Below, one piece after another: positions 20,976 through 31,614 of a DNA stretch of 64,000 nucleotides; position 1 is the first letter of the stretch, and the number at the start of each line of letters is the position of its first letter. Source of the stretch: Corylus avellana (taxonomy: Eukaryota > Streptophyta > Magnoliopsida > Fagales > Betulaceae); assembly GCF_901000735.1 (NCBI RefSeq), contig NC_081541.1:35544060-35608059 (forward strand), given 5' to 3'. The position numbers and the translations under genes were made by a program. Below the pieces are notes generated by a model, which was not told where the DNA came from, ran no database searches, and worked only from the letters and a program-made list of their open reading frames with translations.

Positions 20976-22469
20976 TCAACTCCCCGTGGCCTTGGTCAAC
21001 GACTTGAACGTAACCGATGATCCTAACGGCAACCTTCCAGCCTCAACCGTAAATGTGTCATAACGGAGGAAAAGCTCCACCAACATTACCCTAGACAATA
21101 GAACCACCAGATCTTTCCCCGGACACTGCTTATTCCCCACCGTTGGATCATCAATCTCACGTCCGTTCGACCAGTAAAGGTACTTGAGCAGCCTCTCTCC
21201 CTCACCCACAAACCTATGGCCCACAAATTCCTCCGGGTTTTCAAAAATCTTGGGATCCTTGGTAGCCAACGGCTGATATCCGAAGATCATCTCCCCCTTC
21301 TTGATCTCAAAAGCAGCATCGTGGCTGTAGACCACTAAATCCTCCTTTGCCTTCCCGTACTGGAAGGGAACCGGAGGTTCTATCCTCAATGCTTCGTAGA
21401 CAACTGACTTCGTTAAAGTCATCTTATTCAACGCAGATAAAGTGATCCCACCTTCATTTCTAACAACGGTCCTGATCTCATCAGCCAACTGCCGGTGTAA
21501 CTTTTCTCCTGCCAATCCGACCCACTTGATCAGACCGGGAAACGTCGTCTTCATTCCACCGTACGCATTGAAACCAGCCATGAAGACTAGGTTATGGCAA
21601 GCCTCATCTCTTTTAAGCCCGAAATCCTCAGTCGCTTTATCCAAAATCGGCTTCGTTGACTCATAAAACGCACCGTATAGCTTCTTATATCTGGACTTCA
21701 CCAGAAATGATGGTAAAGGAATGGTGTGCAACAACAAATCTTCAAGATAGTTTAGCCACTTGGATAACCCAAGTGTCATCAACGGCGCAAGTTGGACAAA
21801 AAGCCACATGTCAAACAGTTTGGGACCGTCCGATCCGAGTTTTGTGTCGGAAGGGCTTCGATCAGAGAAGAGCCTAAACACGAAGTTGAAGGACATGCTG
21901 TCACTAAGAGTGTTGAAGTATGCTTCCCCGGGTTTGTCGGATAACTGATCTTCGAGGTTGATGAAAAGCTCCGACAAGGAGTTTCGGAAGAGCGGGATGA
22001 AGCTGTGGTGGCGGGCGGCGAGAAGAGAGAAAAACCAGCGCTTGAAAACGGTGTGGTTGGGTTCGGAGGGGTCGAGGTAGGCGCAAACACGGTAGCCGCC
22101 GGTGAAGGATTTGGAGGGCATGTAAGTGCCGTCGAGAACGTCGAGTTTTTCAACCTTTGACGTGTCGAAGAGTATGGGAAAGCTGATAGCATCAAGAACA
22201 GCAATGACTCTGGGGTTGGAGGAAATGAAAGGGCCGGGAGGCATATTGGTTCGGAAGACGGTAGATTGGTGTTTCTCGATCCTGGTTCGGAAGAAGGTTT
22301 CGAGGCCTTGGTTGTAGAAGTAGTCGAGGCGGTCTTTGATGGGTCCGAGAAATGGGAGGCCGTATTTGCCGGGGATGGGCTTTAGTGGGAGTTTTGATGG
22401 AGGAGATGCAGAGTGATCATCAATGGAAGAGGAGGAGGGTTGGAGTTTGAAGGAAGAATTTGCAGACAT
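20976..22469 (-). CDS. CYP74C-type cytochrome P450, lyase-like I-helix
   Basis: A single 497-residue exon on the minus strand, convergent with 13805-15274 and closely similar outside the N-terminus. Motifs: KLPLKPIPGKYGLPFLGP, SFTGGYRVCAYLDPSEPNH, YEALRIEPPVPFQYGK and heme loop NKQCPGKDLVVL with ligand Cys near residue 449. The I-helix motif is GFNAYGGMK (Ala302), the state known from CYP74C hydroperoxide lyases such as the melon 9/13-lyase; allene oxide synthases usually have Ser there. A 9/13-hydroperoxide lyase making C6/C9 aldehydes is the best guess, and 9-allene oxide synthase is the alternative. There is no transit peptide; about 25 Ser/Pro-rich residues precede the conserved start. 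A TATA-like CATTTAAGTAG on the minus strand lies near 22535. Confidence 0.93.
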   Translation of the reverse strand: MSANSSFKLQPSSSSIDDHSASPPSKLPLKPIPGKYGLPFLGPIKDRLDYFYNQGLETFFRTRIEKHQSTVFRTNMPPGPFISSNPRVIAVLDAISFPILFDTSKVEKLDVLDGTYMPSKSFTGGYRVCAYLDPSEPNHTVFKRWFFSLLAARHHSFIPLFRNSLSELFINLEDQLSDKPGEAYFNTLSDSMSFNFVFRLFSDRSPSDTKLGSDGPKLFDMWLFVQLAPLMTLGLSKWLNYLEDLLLHTIPLPSFLVKSRYKKLYGAFYESTKPILDKATEDFGLKRDEACHNLVFMAGFNAYGGMKTTFPGLIKWVGLAGEKLHRQLADEIRTVVRNEGGITLSALNKMTLTKSVVYEALRIEPPVPFQYGKAKEDLVVYSHDAAFEIKKGEMIFGYQPLATKDPKIFENPEEFVGHRFVGEGERLLKYLYWSNGREIDDPTVGNKQCPGKDLVVLLSRVMLVELFLRYDTFTVEAGRLPLGSSVTFKSLTKATGS

Positions 22470-22559
22470 GGCTGGGAGTTTCGAAAATGAATATTAATGG
22501 TTGGTGTTGGGGAATGGGAAGGCTGGTCGCTACTTAAATGTCTCTATTTCTCTTTTGTG

Positions 22560-22585
22560 ATTTGTATGTATTACTTGGTTTCTTC

Positions 22586-22621
<36 letters not shown>

Positions 22622-22740
22622 TGAGTTGCTGACCCTAAAAAAAAAATTTAGTAGTGATCTTCCAGCTTGTAAAATAGATTATTCAGCAGTAGATTGAGTT
22701 AAGCAGAGACGGCTTGTTTCTTTTATTCATTTCCTCTCAA

Positions 22741-22780
<40 letters not shown>
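22560..22780 (+). repeat. (TA)n and poly-T tracts
   Basis: Alternating TA at about 22584-22622 and about 37 T at 22742-22778. Both lie upstream of the minus-strand CYP74C gene. Confidence 0.8.
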
Positions 22781-23070
22781 GGATTCTCTCAAAGTGTTTA
22801 GCCCATCCAACCTTTTTTCTTAGCCGTAGATTTAGGTCACTCTCATATTCTTTCGTAGATTTTCTTTAAATTAAAGCTACTTTTTCTTCTTTATTCAAAT
22901 TTTTTTTTTTAACTTTTTAAATATTATTTTTTAAAACTTTCTCTTTATTCTATATTCTTTTATGATTACTTTAATCTTTCTTTTGTAACTATTATATTTT
23001 TCTATCATAGTCTCATACGGTCACTCCTATCCTATTGTTAGCTGACATTCTCCCTCAATTCAGTTTTCTA
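22781..23070 (+). other. T-rich intergenic sequence
   Basis: No gene or repeat recognised apart from T-rich runs. Confidence 0.4.
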
Positions 23071-23071
23071 A

Positions 23072-23128
23072 TGAAAGATTAGCAAATTTGTCGGCCACTT
23101 CATTGGCTTGGCGACTTGCATGCCTCAC
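23072..23128 (-). pseudogene. Relic of an RNase H-like C-terminus (retroelement)
   Basis: On the minus strand the translation VRHASRQANEVADKFANL matches the typical HxxRxANxxAD end of RNase H domains found in plant LINE-type and related sequences. Only this short piece is recognisable, next to a tandem array. Confidence 0.45.
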
Positions 23129-23720
23129 CTCTCAGTTGAAAAATTGTTGTAGACTAACTTTTGCATCATTCACTACCATCCCATACTCGTCCTTACATGG
23201 TTCTTCTCGCCGTAAATTATTACTCTTTGTACTCTTATCTTTTAATGATAACTTCTTATTGGTGGTCTCCACTTTTACCTTACCTCCCAGTTGAAAAATT
23301 GTTGTAAGCTAACTTTTGCATCATTCACTACCATCCTGTACTCGCCCTTACATGGTCCTTCTCGCCGTAAATTATTACTCTTTGTACTCTTATCTTTTAA
23401 TGATAATTTCTTATTGGTGGTCTCCACTTTTGCCTAACCTCTCAATTGGAAAATTGGTGTAGGCTAACTTTTGCATCATTCGCTACCATCTTATACTCTT
23501 ACATATTCTTTTCGCTGTAAGTTATTACTCTTTGTACTCTTATCTTTTAATGATAACTTCTTATATTTGGTCTCTACTTTTGCCTTACTTTCCAGTTGGA
23601 AAACTATTGTAAGTTAATTTTTGCATCATTCACCACCATCCCATACTCTTCTCGCCGTAAATCATTAACAACCGCCGTAAATTATTAATCTTTCTACTCT
23701 ATCTTTTAATGGTACTTCAA
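23126..23720 (+). repeat. Tandem array, four units of about 155 bp
   Basis: Units start near 23129, 23284, 23439 and 23589 with CAGTTGAAAAATTGTTGTA-type text and contain TTTTGCATCATTCACTACCA, TTCTCGCCGTAAATTATTAC and ATCTTTTAATGATAACTTC. Later units are more diverged and truncated. It seems to have expanded from the retroelement relic at its left edge. Confidence 0.88.
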
Positions 23721-24640
23721 AGCGAGGCAAATTTATGTATGTTGTATTCCATTTAAATTTCAAATTTGTTTAGTCAGAATAATCATAAAAAGAGGCGTTC
23801 CGGTTTGGGGCTTTTAAGAGTGATGGTGAGCGGTGAGAGAATTTAGTAGCAGAAGAGAAGAATTCATTGGTGCAGTACCAGTAGCGTCGTAGTGATTGCA
23901 ACTGGACATGACTTTCCCACTCCCTACTTCGCTTAGAAGACATGTTTTCGTACGTTTTAGCTGTGAAGGAGTTATTGGCAATTAAGGTACAATAGGGGTA
24001 ATAGTTTCAACTTTGAAGGAAATGCATCAAAAATATGTGATTCACGTGAATCCTATGAAAAATATCGTATAAAGATAAGAGTCCGTTTGAGAGTGTGTTT
24101 TTAAATTAAATCATAATTTTGGAGTATTTGAAATTGCGATTTTAAAAATGCAAATTTTAAAATCGTGAAAAAATTTTATGCAATTTTAACATGTTTTACC
24201 AAACGCCTGTGTAATTTTACAAAGTGGCGATTTCAAAAACATAATTTTTAAAATCGCATTTATTGAAATCAGAATATAACTACTATTATAATTATAATTA
24301 GATCTTGGAAATCTTTAATTTCAATTTACAGATCTGGGAAAAGGAATGTCCCCTTTAAATATTATTATATGTAGAATATTAAAACTTTATAATGCTGTCC
24401 TCCATCATTTCTCACAAACGTTTTAAACGTTTTATCATAATGCTGGCTGCGGATTGGTTTGAACTTTGAATTATTGGTCCGTAGAAGAAGAAATAAAGAA
24501 TGGAGGCACTTTTGGTACATGACAGACACGTTTAATTTACATGCCCCATAAAAAATAAAAATAAAAAATTGACCAAATCAATGTTCTTCGGGAGAAGAAT
24601 ATGTTATTCTACATAGCTACCATTCTTTGAGAGTTAGTTA
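23721..24640 (+). other. Intergenic sequence
   Basis: AT-rich. The stretch at about 24080-24260 has imperfect inverted arms (TTTAAAATCG/CGATTTCAAA), suggesting a decayed MITE. No gene visible. Confidence 0.45.
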
Positions 24641-24938
24641 TTTTCCAAACATCCTTTATAAAAATAAATAAATTAATCACCAGTGATTAATATTTTCAGA
24701 AGCAACCCGGTAATTGTCTTTTTAACAACTGTGCTGGCGAAAAGAGAAGAGGGAGAAGTGAGAACAAAATGAAAATAACAAAATTTTATAACTGCTCATC
24801 CATTGATACAGTAATAAGTTACTGTTTACACTTGCACATAACTCAAAACCACCTTAAGGGAAGAAGAAGAAGAATGAAGATTTAGGAAGCACCTCATATT
24901 CTTGCAGATCCAATCTCAGGTCATCAGCTCAATACAGC

Positions 24939-27900
24939 CTAAAACATGCCTATATCTGGGGGTGGTCCATACACAGTCCTCCACGAATATGGAATGACCC
25001 ATTTACCACCTTCATTGCCTAAGCAAAAGCCAATGACACAAAGATCACAAATCTACGGTTAAAACGGCTCTTCCTAAAATACTCAAACTATTAGATAATC
25101 TTGTGTGAATTTACAAAATTCCCAATGGCAAATGTTAATATTCATATGCAATTTTCAATAATGAAGTTACTGTGATAATAAAATTCAGAATCTACACAAA
25201 TCTAGGCTAAAATCTGGAGTGAAAAGAAAATAAGGAAGCCAAACTTAATGAAATGAATTCCAGAGAATTCTGGAACAACACTATAAAACGAATATGCCAA
25301 ATTAATGATAAAATTTCAAGCACATATCAGCATCCTATAACAATTCAAAATGACGTAGAAATCACTGCATGAATGCACTGCAAGAAAAACTATGAAAAGG
25401 TACAAGAATGAATATACATCTCTTTTTTTTTTTTTTTTTTTCCTGTAAAATTATTCTCAACTAAACAATGTAGTATTGGAAACTTTTCAAAGATTTCCAA
25501 GCCATCAAAGCGATTTTTCAGAATTAACCTGTTGAACGATTACACATCGGAAACAAGAATCAGCCAGAAAATATCTCCACATGAAACAAACAGAGCATCA
25601 TAAGGAGTAAAAAATCATAAAGATAAAATGAATTAATAGGAATGGTGTTCCGGCCTAGAGATAAAAAATTTGATGTGGAAATGAATCCATGGAAAATATT
25701 TGGGTAAAGAAGATTAAACGTTAAACAGCTTAAACTTCCAAAGACCTTGCAATTTCAGTTATCAGGCTACACTGTGTTGGCCAGTGAATGGCGTAGGTGA
25801 AGGTGGCAGAGGGTTTTGCCCCATGTCGATGACATCCCCAAGCTTCAAGTTGCTTTAAAGCATGTGCTGGTCTTAACATCCATAAGATGCGAAATATATG
25901 CCCTAAATTCTTATATTTGACAATTGCAAAAAGAGCACTACAATGGTAACAATAAGAAAGCTCAAAATGGGGGATTTCAAGATATGTGACTGTAGTCATA
26001 TGGCCATGTGGCAATGATTAGATTTTCAGCTCGATCAGATAGTCACTCACACAAAGGCCTTATATAATGGGGGTGGGGAAACATACCATGGAAATTACTG
26101 GGACTTAGCCCCAGAAGTTTGCTTGCCGCCTCAGCCAAATGGAAAGCTTCTGGCATGTTGTCCCCTTCTGAGCAGTAGCATAATAAGCAGGTGACCTTCA
26201 AACCTTTGGCCTGATCAACAAACCAAAACCTTTTGTAAGTCAAACTTGCCTTGCTCTGCAAAACTGAACAGCTGGCATACAAATTAACACAATTTAATTA
26301 CAATTTTTCTCCCCGGACAAAGTTTTCCTCCAAACTGGGTTGGAAGAATTTCCTTCAACCTAGTCTATAAAAGTAACATGTGTTCATTTTTTTAATGATA
26401 TGTGAGATGCACATAAGTTTTTAATAAAATGTATTCCAACTTTGTCCTTGCTATTAAAAAAACATGTGCATCTCACATGTTCAAGGGACGCATATTACTT
26501 TTATAGACTAGATTGAAGGATATTCCTCCAAACCAGTTTGGATGAAAACTTTGTCCTTTCTCCCCTAAGGATACTATGAGAAAGAGAGAGAGAGTAGTCC
26601 ACAATTTATGGACTCAAGCCAAAGTGCTCGAAATAGATGAGATGTCAGGCATGACAGATCACCTTGATCTAGAAGCAAGGATGATGCTATATTATAGTCC
26701 GAAGTAGTAACTTTTTTTTATCCTGCCTTCTGCAGGTTTTGTCGTAGTATAAGTATGCATGCATGAACTCTAGTGGATTAACAGCTAGTTGATGCAGGTC
26801 TTGTCTCAACTGTTATATAACACCAATAATGTGTGTGTGTGAGAGAGAGAGAGAGAGAGGTGTCCCACATATCATGGAAGTCATAAACCTAATTCCATAC
26901 AATGAGAGTTGTCATAGAAAATATGGTATAGCAAAATAACTCCACATAAGCAGCCCAGAAATTAGAAACAAAAACTGGAAGGGGGAAATAGGTGGTCACT
27001 AATGGAGTAATAAATACTTAGATGAGGAAGACTACTAACCGAACACATAGATGAACAACCATATACCATAACGTGTGAATCTCTTCTTTTTCTCTTTCAG
27101 GACAAAGATGTAATTTGCACAAAAAGTTTATCATCATAATCGTACTTAAACAAACAATACCTTGAAACAAGAAAAAAGTGCAGCAAAGGGCAAGCTTGGA
27201 TAGTAATCTTCTTCTTCTAGTTCATCTTCAAAAGGCAGATTTTCTTCCGGCGTGGCATTTCCTTCAGCTAAAGTGCTGAGATATTTCCAACCCCTCTGGG
27301 TAGGGTTGTATTCCTGCAGTTTTTTCCACCCAAGTCCCTCACAGTAATCATCTGTTCCATCGGTACTGGTGCTAGACAAATAGTATGTCTGCAAACCACT
27401 GATGTGATAAAGCATAAATAACATTGCAAAAGAAATGGCTCTAGATGGACGCATAAACAAGCACCCAGACAACCAAGTTCAAAAGTAACTCAACCAACTT
27501 GTTACAAAGAAGGCATTTTGTTTCACGTGAGTCTCAGTCATGTCTTAATCTCACATTTCTTGATAGATTCCCACAGTAGAAAAATTTATGCTAAAACATT
27601 TATTATTTTTTTTTTCTAAAACCTTTATTCAAAATGCACTTTCTCATGTGAATGAAAGAAATGTTGAGAGAGAGAGAGAGAGTGAGTGAGTGAGGCAGAG
27701 AACAGCTCAAGAGATATTGAACTACGCAAGATTTCCTTTGTTTTAATAGTTAAAAGAAAGATATCAGGTCACTAATTCTATTGGTTGAAATATAAGAGCA
27801 CAAATAAAACTCTTTTTGTGTGCCTATCCTTTTGTTTTTATTTTATTTTTTTGATAAGTAGAAAATGAGGGTGTAACACATGGACTCTCTAAGAGGTCAT

Positions 27901-29476
27901 CCATCCTAATACTACTCTCACTTGAGCACAGTTAACTGTGGAGCTTTGATGAGAAGCAGTGCATTAGTGCTTGTATGAGCAAATAGCAATAGTTACATAG
28001 AAAGATATCAGATCACTAATTTTATTGGTGAAATAAGGGCCCAAAGAAAACTGGTTCTGTGTGCCTATTGTAGAAGTCCAAAAGCCCATCCCTAGTACTT
28101 GCAACTTCAAAAGACTTTGCAGTCAGTTGAGCATGTGTCCTGGAATACTAAGTTGCGTCGGTACAGGCGTCTGAATCATAATATTCCAACCAGAGAAGAA
28201 TCCATAGCATCTAAAGAGTACCGAAAACTAACTAAAAGCATAATTATTGATCTATACCTTGACATATCAATATTTCGCCACCTCCCAAAGTCTAAGCTAG
28301 ACAGCACAATGACATGTTTCTTCCCACTAGCAGCAGCAAAATCAGCCAAGTTTTTAGCAAATTCAACCATCATCCCCTGCTTGAATGATCATTCAAATAC
28401 TTCAGAATTTTCCTTCCAGGATTGAGAATTAGTAGTACAAACAGGACATAAAAAAAACCAAGAGCACAGCCATGGAAAAGTATCAAGCAAGAAGAATAAA
28501 CCTGTTTTCCAACTTTCTCTATCTTTTGCATTCGCAAGAAACAGTATATAGAAAAGCAAATATATTGAGAGGCATGAGGAATGTCAAACAGGATAGTGAT
28601 GGCATAATCAAGAAGAACCACCAAGAAATGAATAAAGCATTAGGTGCTCATCAATCAGTCCTAAAAGGCAAGCAATATTGCTCAAAAAATTGAATTGTTT
28701 AATTGTCCCAAGATAGACACATTCTCAACAGGCTTCATATCTAAATACCTCATTCAACTCCTAACATCATCATAGACCTTTTACATTGTTGCATCAAACT
28801 AATTTGAGAAAAACGGAGATAAAATAAATAAATAAATAAGCAGTGAACAAAAAGAAAAAGAGCTAAGCTAGAGTCTTGACCTTAACAACTGGGGACCTTT
28901 GTTGGAGAAGAGTCAACCCAATAGGCAACGAATCATACGCTGAGAAACCAGAGTGAAAAAGGTTACATTATCCTTACTCACAAGTAATATTTAATACGAC
29001 ATTGCGAGAGGGCAGAAGTACCTTCGAGAGGAAGAGCGAGCTCGCCCTGAGGAAGCGGCCCGTAAGCGTCGTTTCCTACACAGGGAAGAACGTGAGGATC
29101 GTCCAAGTACCCAATTCTCTCCGCTCTCGTTGACGATACAATAAGATCCACTGCCAGCTGCCCCACATTCCCAATCGACAGCGCAGGCTTCACCAAATAA
29201 ATAACTAAGTAAAACGAAATTCGTAGCGATTCTAATCCTCTGTTAGGTTGCCGAGAAAACAAAGCAAAAGAAAAGAAAACGGAAACTTAAGTTCCAATTA
29301 TTTTCTTTTCCTACATTTTCTTGGCAACCAAACGGAGCTCAAGTTTCACAGAAAACTCACTTTAAACTAAACGAATTATATAATACGAAGAAAAGCCATA
29401 ATAATAGAAAACGAACCAGGACTAGAGTGGTGCACTCCTCGTGAAGGTGCTTGCCCTCTTCTACAATGAATTGCAT
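24939..29476 (-). CDS. PAC2: Proteasome assembly chaperone 2 (PAC2/PSMG2-like), seven exons
   Basis: PAC2 pairs with PAC1 and helps assemble the 20S proteasome alpha ring. Exons on the minus strand, in order: 29476-29417, 29187-29022, 28939-28881, 28376-28258, 27398-27161, 26210-26087, 25018-24939. All junctions are GT-AG and phases join to 846 bases, 281 residues. Recognisable family blocks: start MQFIVEEGKHL, ALSIGNVGQLAVDLIVSS (human PSMG2 has SVGNVGQLAMDLIIST), IGYLDDPHVLPCVGNDAYG, KKHVIVLSSLDFG, CYCSEGDNMPEAFHLAE and the GPPPDIGMF end. The last exon has two in-frame acceptors nine bases apart, with or without GNE. A 5S-rRNA-like SINE lies in intron 4. Two other partial copies (32155-34942, 38664-42726) are broken, so this is the only intact copy in the window. 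Confidence 0.93.
26575..26865 (-). repeat. (GA)n tracts in intron 5 of PAC2
   Basis: Short GA runs near 26580 and 26830-26858 with adjoining TG repeat. The same positions in the other PAC2 copies hold longer (GA)n/(TG)n tracts (34173-34198, 34420-34462, 40143-40173, 40402-40430), so these are ancestral, length-variable microsatellites. Confidence 0.75.
27756..28068 (-). repeat. About 70-bp direct repeats flanking a 5S-like insertion in PAC2 intron 4
   Basis: 27756-27828 and 28000-28068 are direct repeats (GAAAGATATCAGRTCACTAA ... GTGTGCCTAT) that bracket the 5S-rRNA-like element. They are far longer than normal target duplications and also present in the 41285-41598 copy, so the arrangement predates the PAC2 duplication. 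Confidence 0.7.
27869..27972 (-). mobile_element. 5S-rRNA-derived SINE-like element (or 5S rRNA pseudogene) in PAC2 intron 4
   Basis: On the minus strand the sequence runs AGCACTAATGCA, then AGTTAACTGTGCT (the A-box region of 5S is AGTTAAGCGTGCT), GAGAGTAGTATTAGGATGGA, TGACCTC and GTTACACCC, covering most of plant 5S rRNA after its first 15 bases. It is followed by TTTTCTACTTATCAAAAAAA, a tail like that of plant LINE 3' ends. This suggests a retroposed 5S transcript carrying a LINE-type tail. It is transcribed in the same sense as PAC2 and diverged, so it is not a functional rRNA gene. Confidence 0.75.
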
Positions 29477-29901
29477 TTTAGAGCGTAAACCAGGTAACAG
29501 AGAGATTGGGAATCAAGCTTCACCGATTGGGTGCCCTTTAGGTGACTAGTTCTTGAGCTTGGAGAAGAAGCTAGGGGTTTGGGCCCCAAGCAAATTAACT
29601 GTTTGGGCCTTCAGGCTTTGTAAATTTAAAATGAGTGGCCAGATTTTGGGCCTTCAATTGGGAAGCCCGATCGAGGATACTCCCTATGTGTCTCTCTTTA
29701 AATAGTCGGTTGATATTTTACATATTTCAAAATAAATCCTTTTTTTTTTGGGTTTTATTAACAAATCCCAATTGGACTAGGAATTCGTAGTCCAATTGGG
29801 ATTTGTCTTTGCATTAAACTCTATTTAAAGCCCAATTGAGTTACGGATCCACCGACCTGTTCACTTTCACCCATTCCACACAACCGGACACAGTCCACGC
29901 G
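29477..29901. promoter_or_regulatory. Short divergent promoter between PAC2 and the DUF295 gene
   Basis: Only 425 bases separate the two start codons on opposite strands. A CTATTTAAAG box at 29821-29830 lies about 75 bases before the plus-strand ATG. The 58 bases at 29793-29850 recur, with two differences, at 35043-35100 directly before the helicase ORF. Confidence 0.5.
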
Positions 29902-31032
29902 ATGGCCGACTTGGTGTCTTCCCTGCCGATTACTCCACAGCATCGAGCTGCATGGCTCATGCTTCCCGGGGACGAAGAAGACGAGGATACTCATACCCGT
30001 TGCTTCCTCAACATTGCAGAGAAAAAGGTGTACAAAATCAAGAACGCCTTCGAGCCGTTCCCTGATGCTTGGTGCGTCGGCTCCTCTCACGGGTGGCTCA
30101 TTCTTTTGGATGAAAAAGCAAACCCACATCTCTTTAATCCCTTCTCCAACGCAACAATTCAACTCCCATCTTTTCCTGCTCATCTCAAACCAGCCGTCCC
30201 CGAAGCCTACTTCATCGAATGCTGGCGGAAGCACTTTATCGTCAAAGCTGTTTTGTTGTCGGACGACGACAACAAATCTGCTGCGGTGGTAGTAATCTAC
30301 GGAACCCCATCAAGGCTTGCGTTTTGTAAGGATGTCGACAACACTTGGAGCGACTTCGGTGGCACTGGCACGCGTGGAGAAGAGTATTCTGATATCATCT
30401 TCTACAACAATCAGCTTTATGCTTTGACAGACTTTGGCTCGGTCCAAGTGTGGGATTTTCGCAGCCCCAGTCCCAAAGAAATCATGAATTTGAGACCTTC
30501 TGGCCGGTCAACTGTAAACGTCGATATGGAAAACTTCCCACGAGACAAGTTTTCGAATCTGTTTTACTTGGTGGAATCGTCGGGAGATCTTCTGCTTGTG
30601 AATCGGGTTTTCGGCAACTTTGTTAATTCAGAGGGTGTAGCGATTGATGAGGCCGGGCTTCTTGATACAGAGGATACTCATCCTCTGGTTTGTCCGTACA
30701 GAACAAAGCAATTCCACGTCTATAAATTAGACAGCATTAGCAACACATGGGAGAAGGTGGAGTCTTTACCCGACCGAGCAATGTTTTTGGGTGGAAATCA
30801 TTCTGTGTCGCTGTCTACTTCGGATCTTCATGAGGGTTGTGAATCCAATACTATCTACTTCACCGATGATAATTGGGATCAGATGAACGAGGATTACTTG
30901 TATGGCGGGCATGATCTGGGCCAATTCAACTTGGCATCAGGAAATTTACAAACAGGCGTTCAATTCTGCTACCTCTACTCTGAGAGGATGGATCCGCCAC
31001 CCTTTTGGATAATTCCACCACAAAACAATTAA
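29902..31032 (+). CDS. DUF295 (KIB-like propeller) protein lacking an F-box
   Basis: A 376-residue intronless ORF from the first ATG. Upstream in-frame codons back to 29836 contain no ATG. It shows the DUF295 pattern: GSSHGWLILLD near residue 65, FNPFSNATIQLPS, a central FYNNQLYALTDFGSVQVWDF, LLLVNRVFG and a C-terminal FLGGNHSVSLS with TIYFTDDNWD. Full-length relatives begin with an F-box that docks to SKP1 in SCF ubiquitin ligases; here the protein starts just after that position, so it could bind substrates but not SKP1. It may be a natural F-box-less member or a 5'-truncated copy, because its 5' boundary coincides with the junction shared with the helicase region. Cellular role unknown. 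Confidence 0.85.
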   Translation: MADLVSSLPITPQHRAAWLMLPGDEEDEDTHTRCFLNIAEKKVYKIKNAFEPFPDAWCVGSSHGWLILLDEKANPHLFNPFSNATIQLPSFPAHLKPAVPEAYFIECWRKHFIVKAVLLSDDDNKSAAVVVIYGTPSRLAFCKDVDNTWSDFGGTGTRGEEYSDIIFYNNQLYALTDFGSVQVWDFRSPSPKEIMNLRPSGRSTVNVDMENFPRDKFSNLFYLVESSGDLLLVNRVFGNFVNSEGVAIDEAGLLDTEDTHPLVCPYRTKQFHVYKLDSISNTWEKVESLPDRAMFLGGNHSVSLSTSDLHEGCESNTIYFTDDNWDQMNEDYLYGGHDLGQFNLASGNLQTGVQFCYLYSERMDPPPFWIIPPQNN

Positions 31033-31614
31033 TGCCCTCCTTTTCTTTTCCTTTTTTTTTTTTTTTTTTTTTTTCTATTTTCGGTTGATAGTCTTTGGTG
31101 CATGCGAACTGTAGTTGTCTTTTGTAATTCTTCCTCGCAGTTTCTGTTGTACCGGCTTTTTAATCCATTCGATTCGAGCAATTAATGAATGCTGTATTGA
31201 GTTTACTGAAATTGAATTTGAAGAATGCAAATTATTGGTTGCTATATCAAGATCGATATAATAAATATAAGACTTACAAACGAAGAAAAATATGGTAAAA
31301 TAGGGAAGTGGCATGCAAGCAATTAAAACAAAATTGCAGATGGTTTCAATTACATTGCATTACTTCAAGAAGAATGACAACTCTTTTTTTTTTTTTTTTT
31401 ACATGTCCGCACAAGAGAGGAGGGGGATTCGCTTCATTAAACATGGTCCCAGGTGATAATGGCAACTTATTCTAAACTACATAAATTCCAGAAGTGGTTT
31501 CCTGAGTGTAGAGTGCTTAGCTGGTTCAGAAGGCAGAGAGAAGGGATTAACAATATAAATGAAACAAAAGCCCTGTTTGTTTTTTGTTTTTTCTTTCATT
31601 TTAGAGTACGAAAT
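31033..31614 (+). other. 3' flank of the DUF295 gene
   Basis: T-rich tract at 31049-31073, then sequence with an ATTAATGAATG motif near 31183. No gene until the NPH3 fragment on the other strand. Confidence 0.45.

Noticed and set aside
13805..22469. Plastid allene oxide synthase (CYP74A) assignment
   Set aside because: No transit peptide, I-helix lacks the FNS signature, and the overall sequence reads as CYP74C.
27869..27972. Functional 5S rRNA gene
   Set aside because: Many substitutions, truncated start, single copy inside an intron and a LINE-like tail; better read as a retroposed copy.
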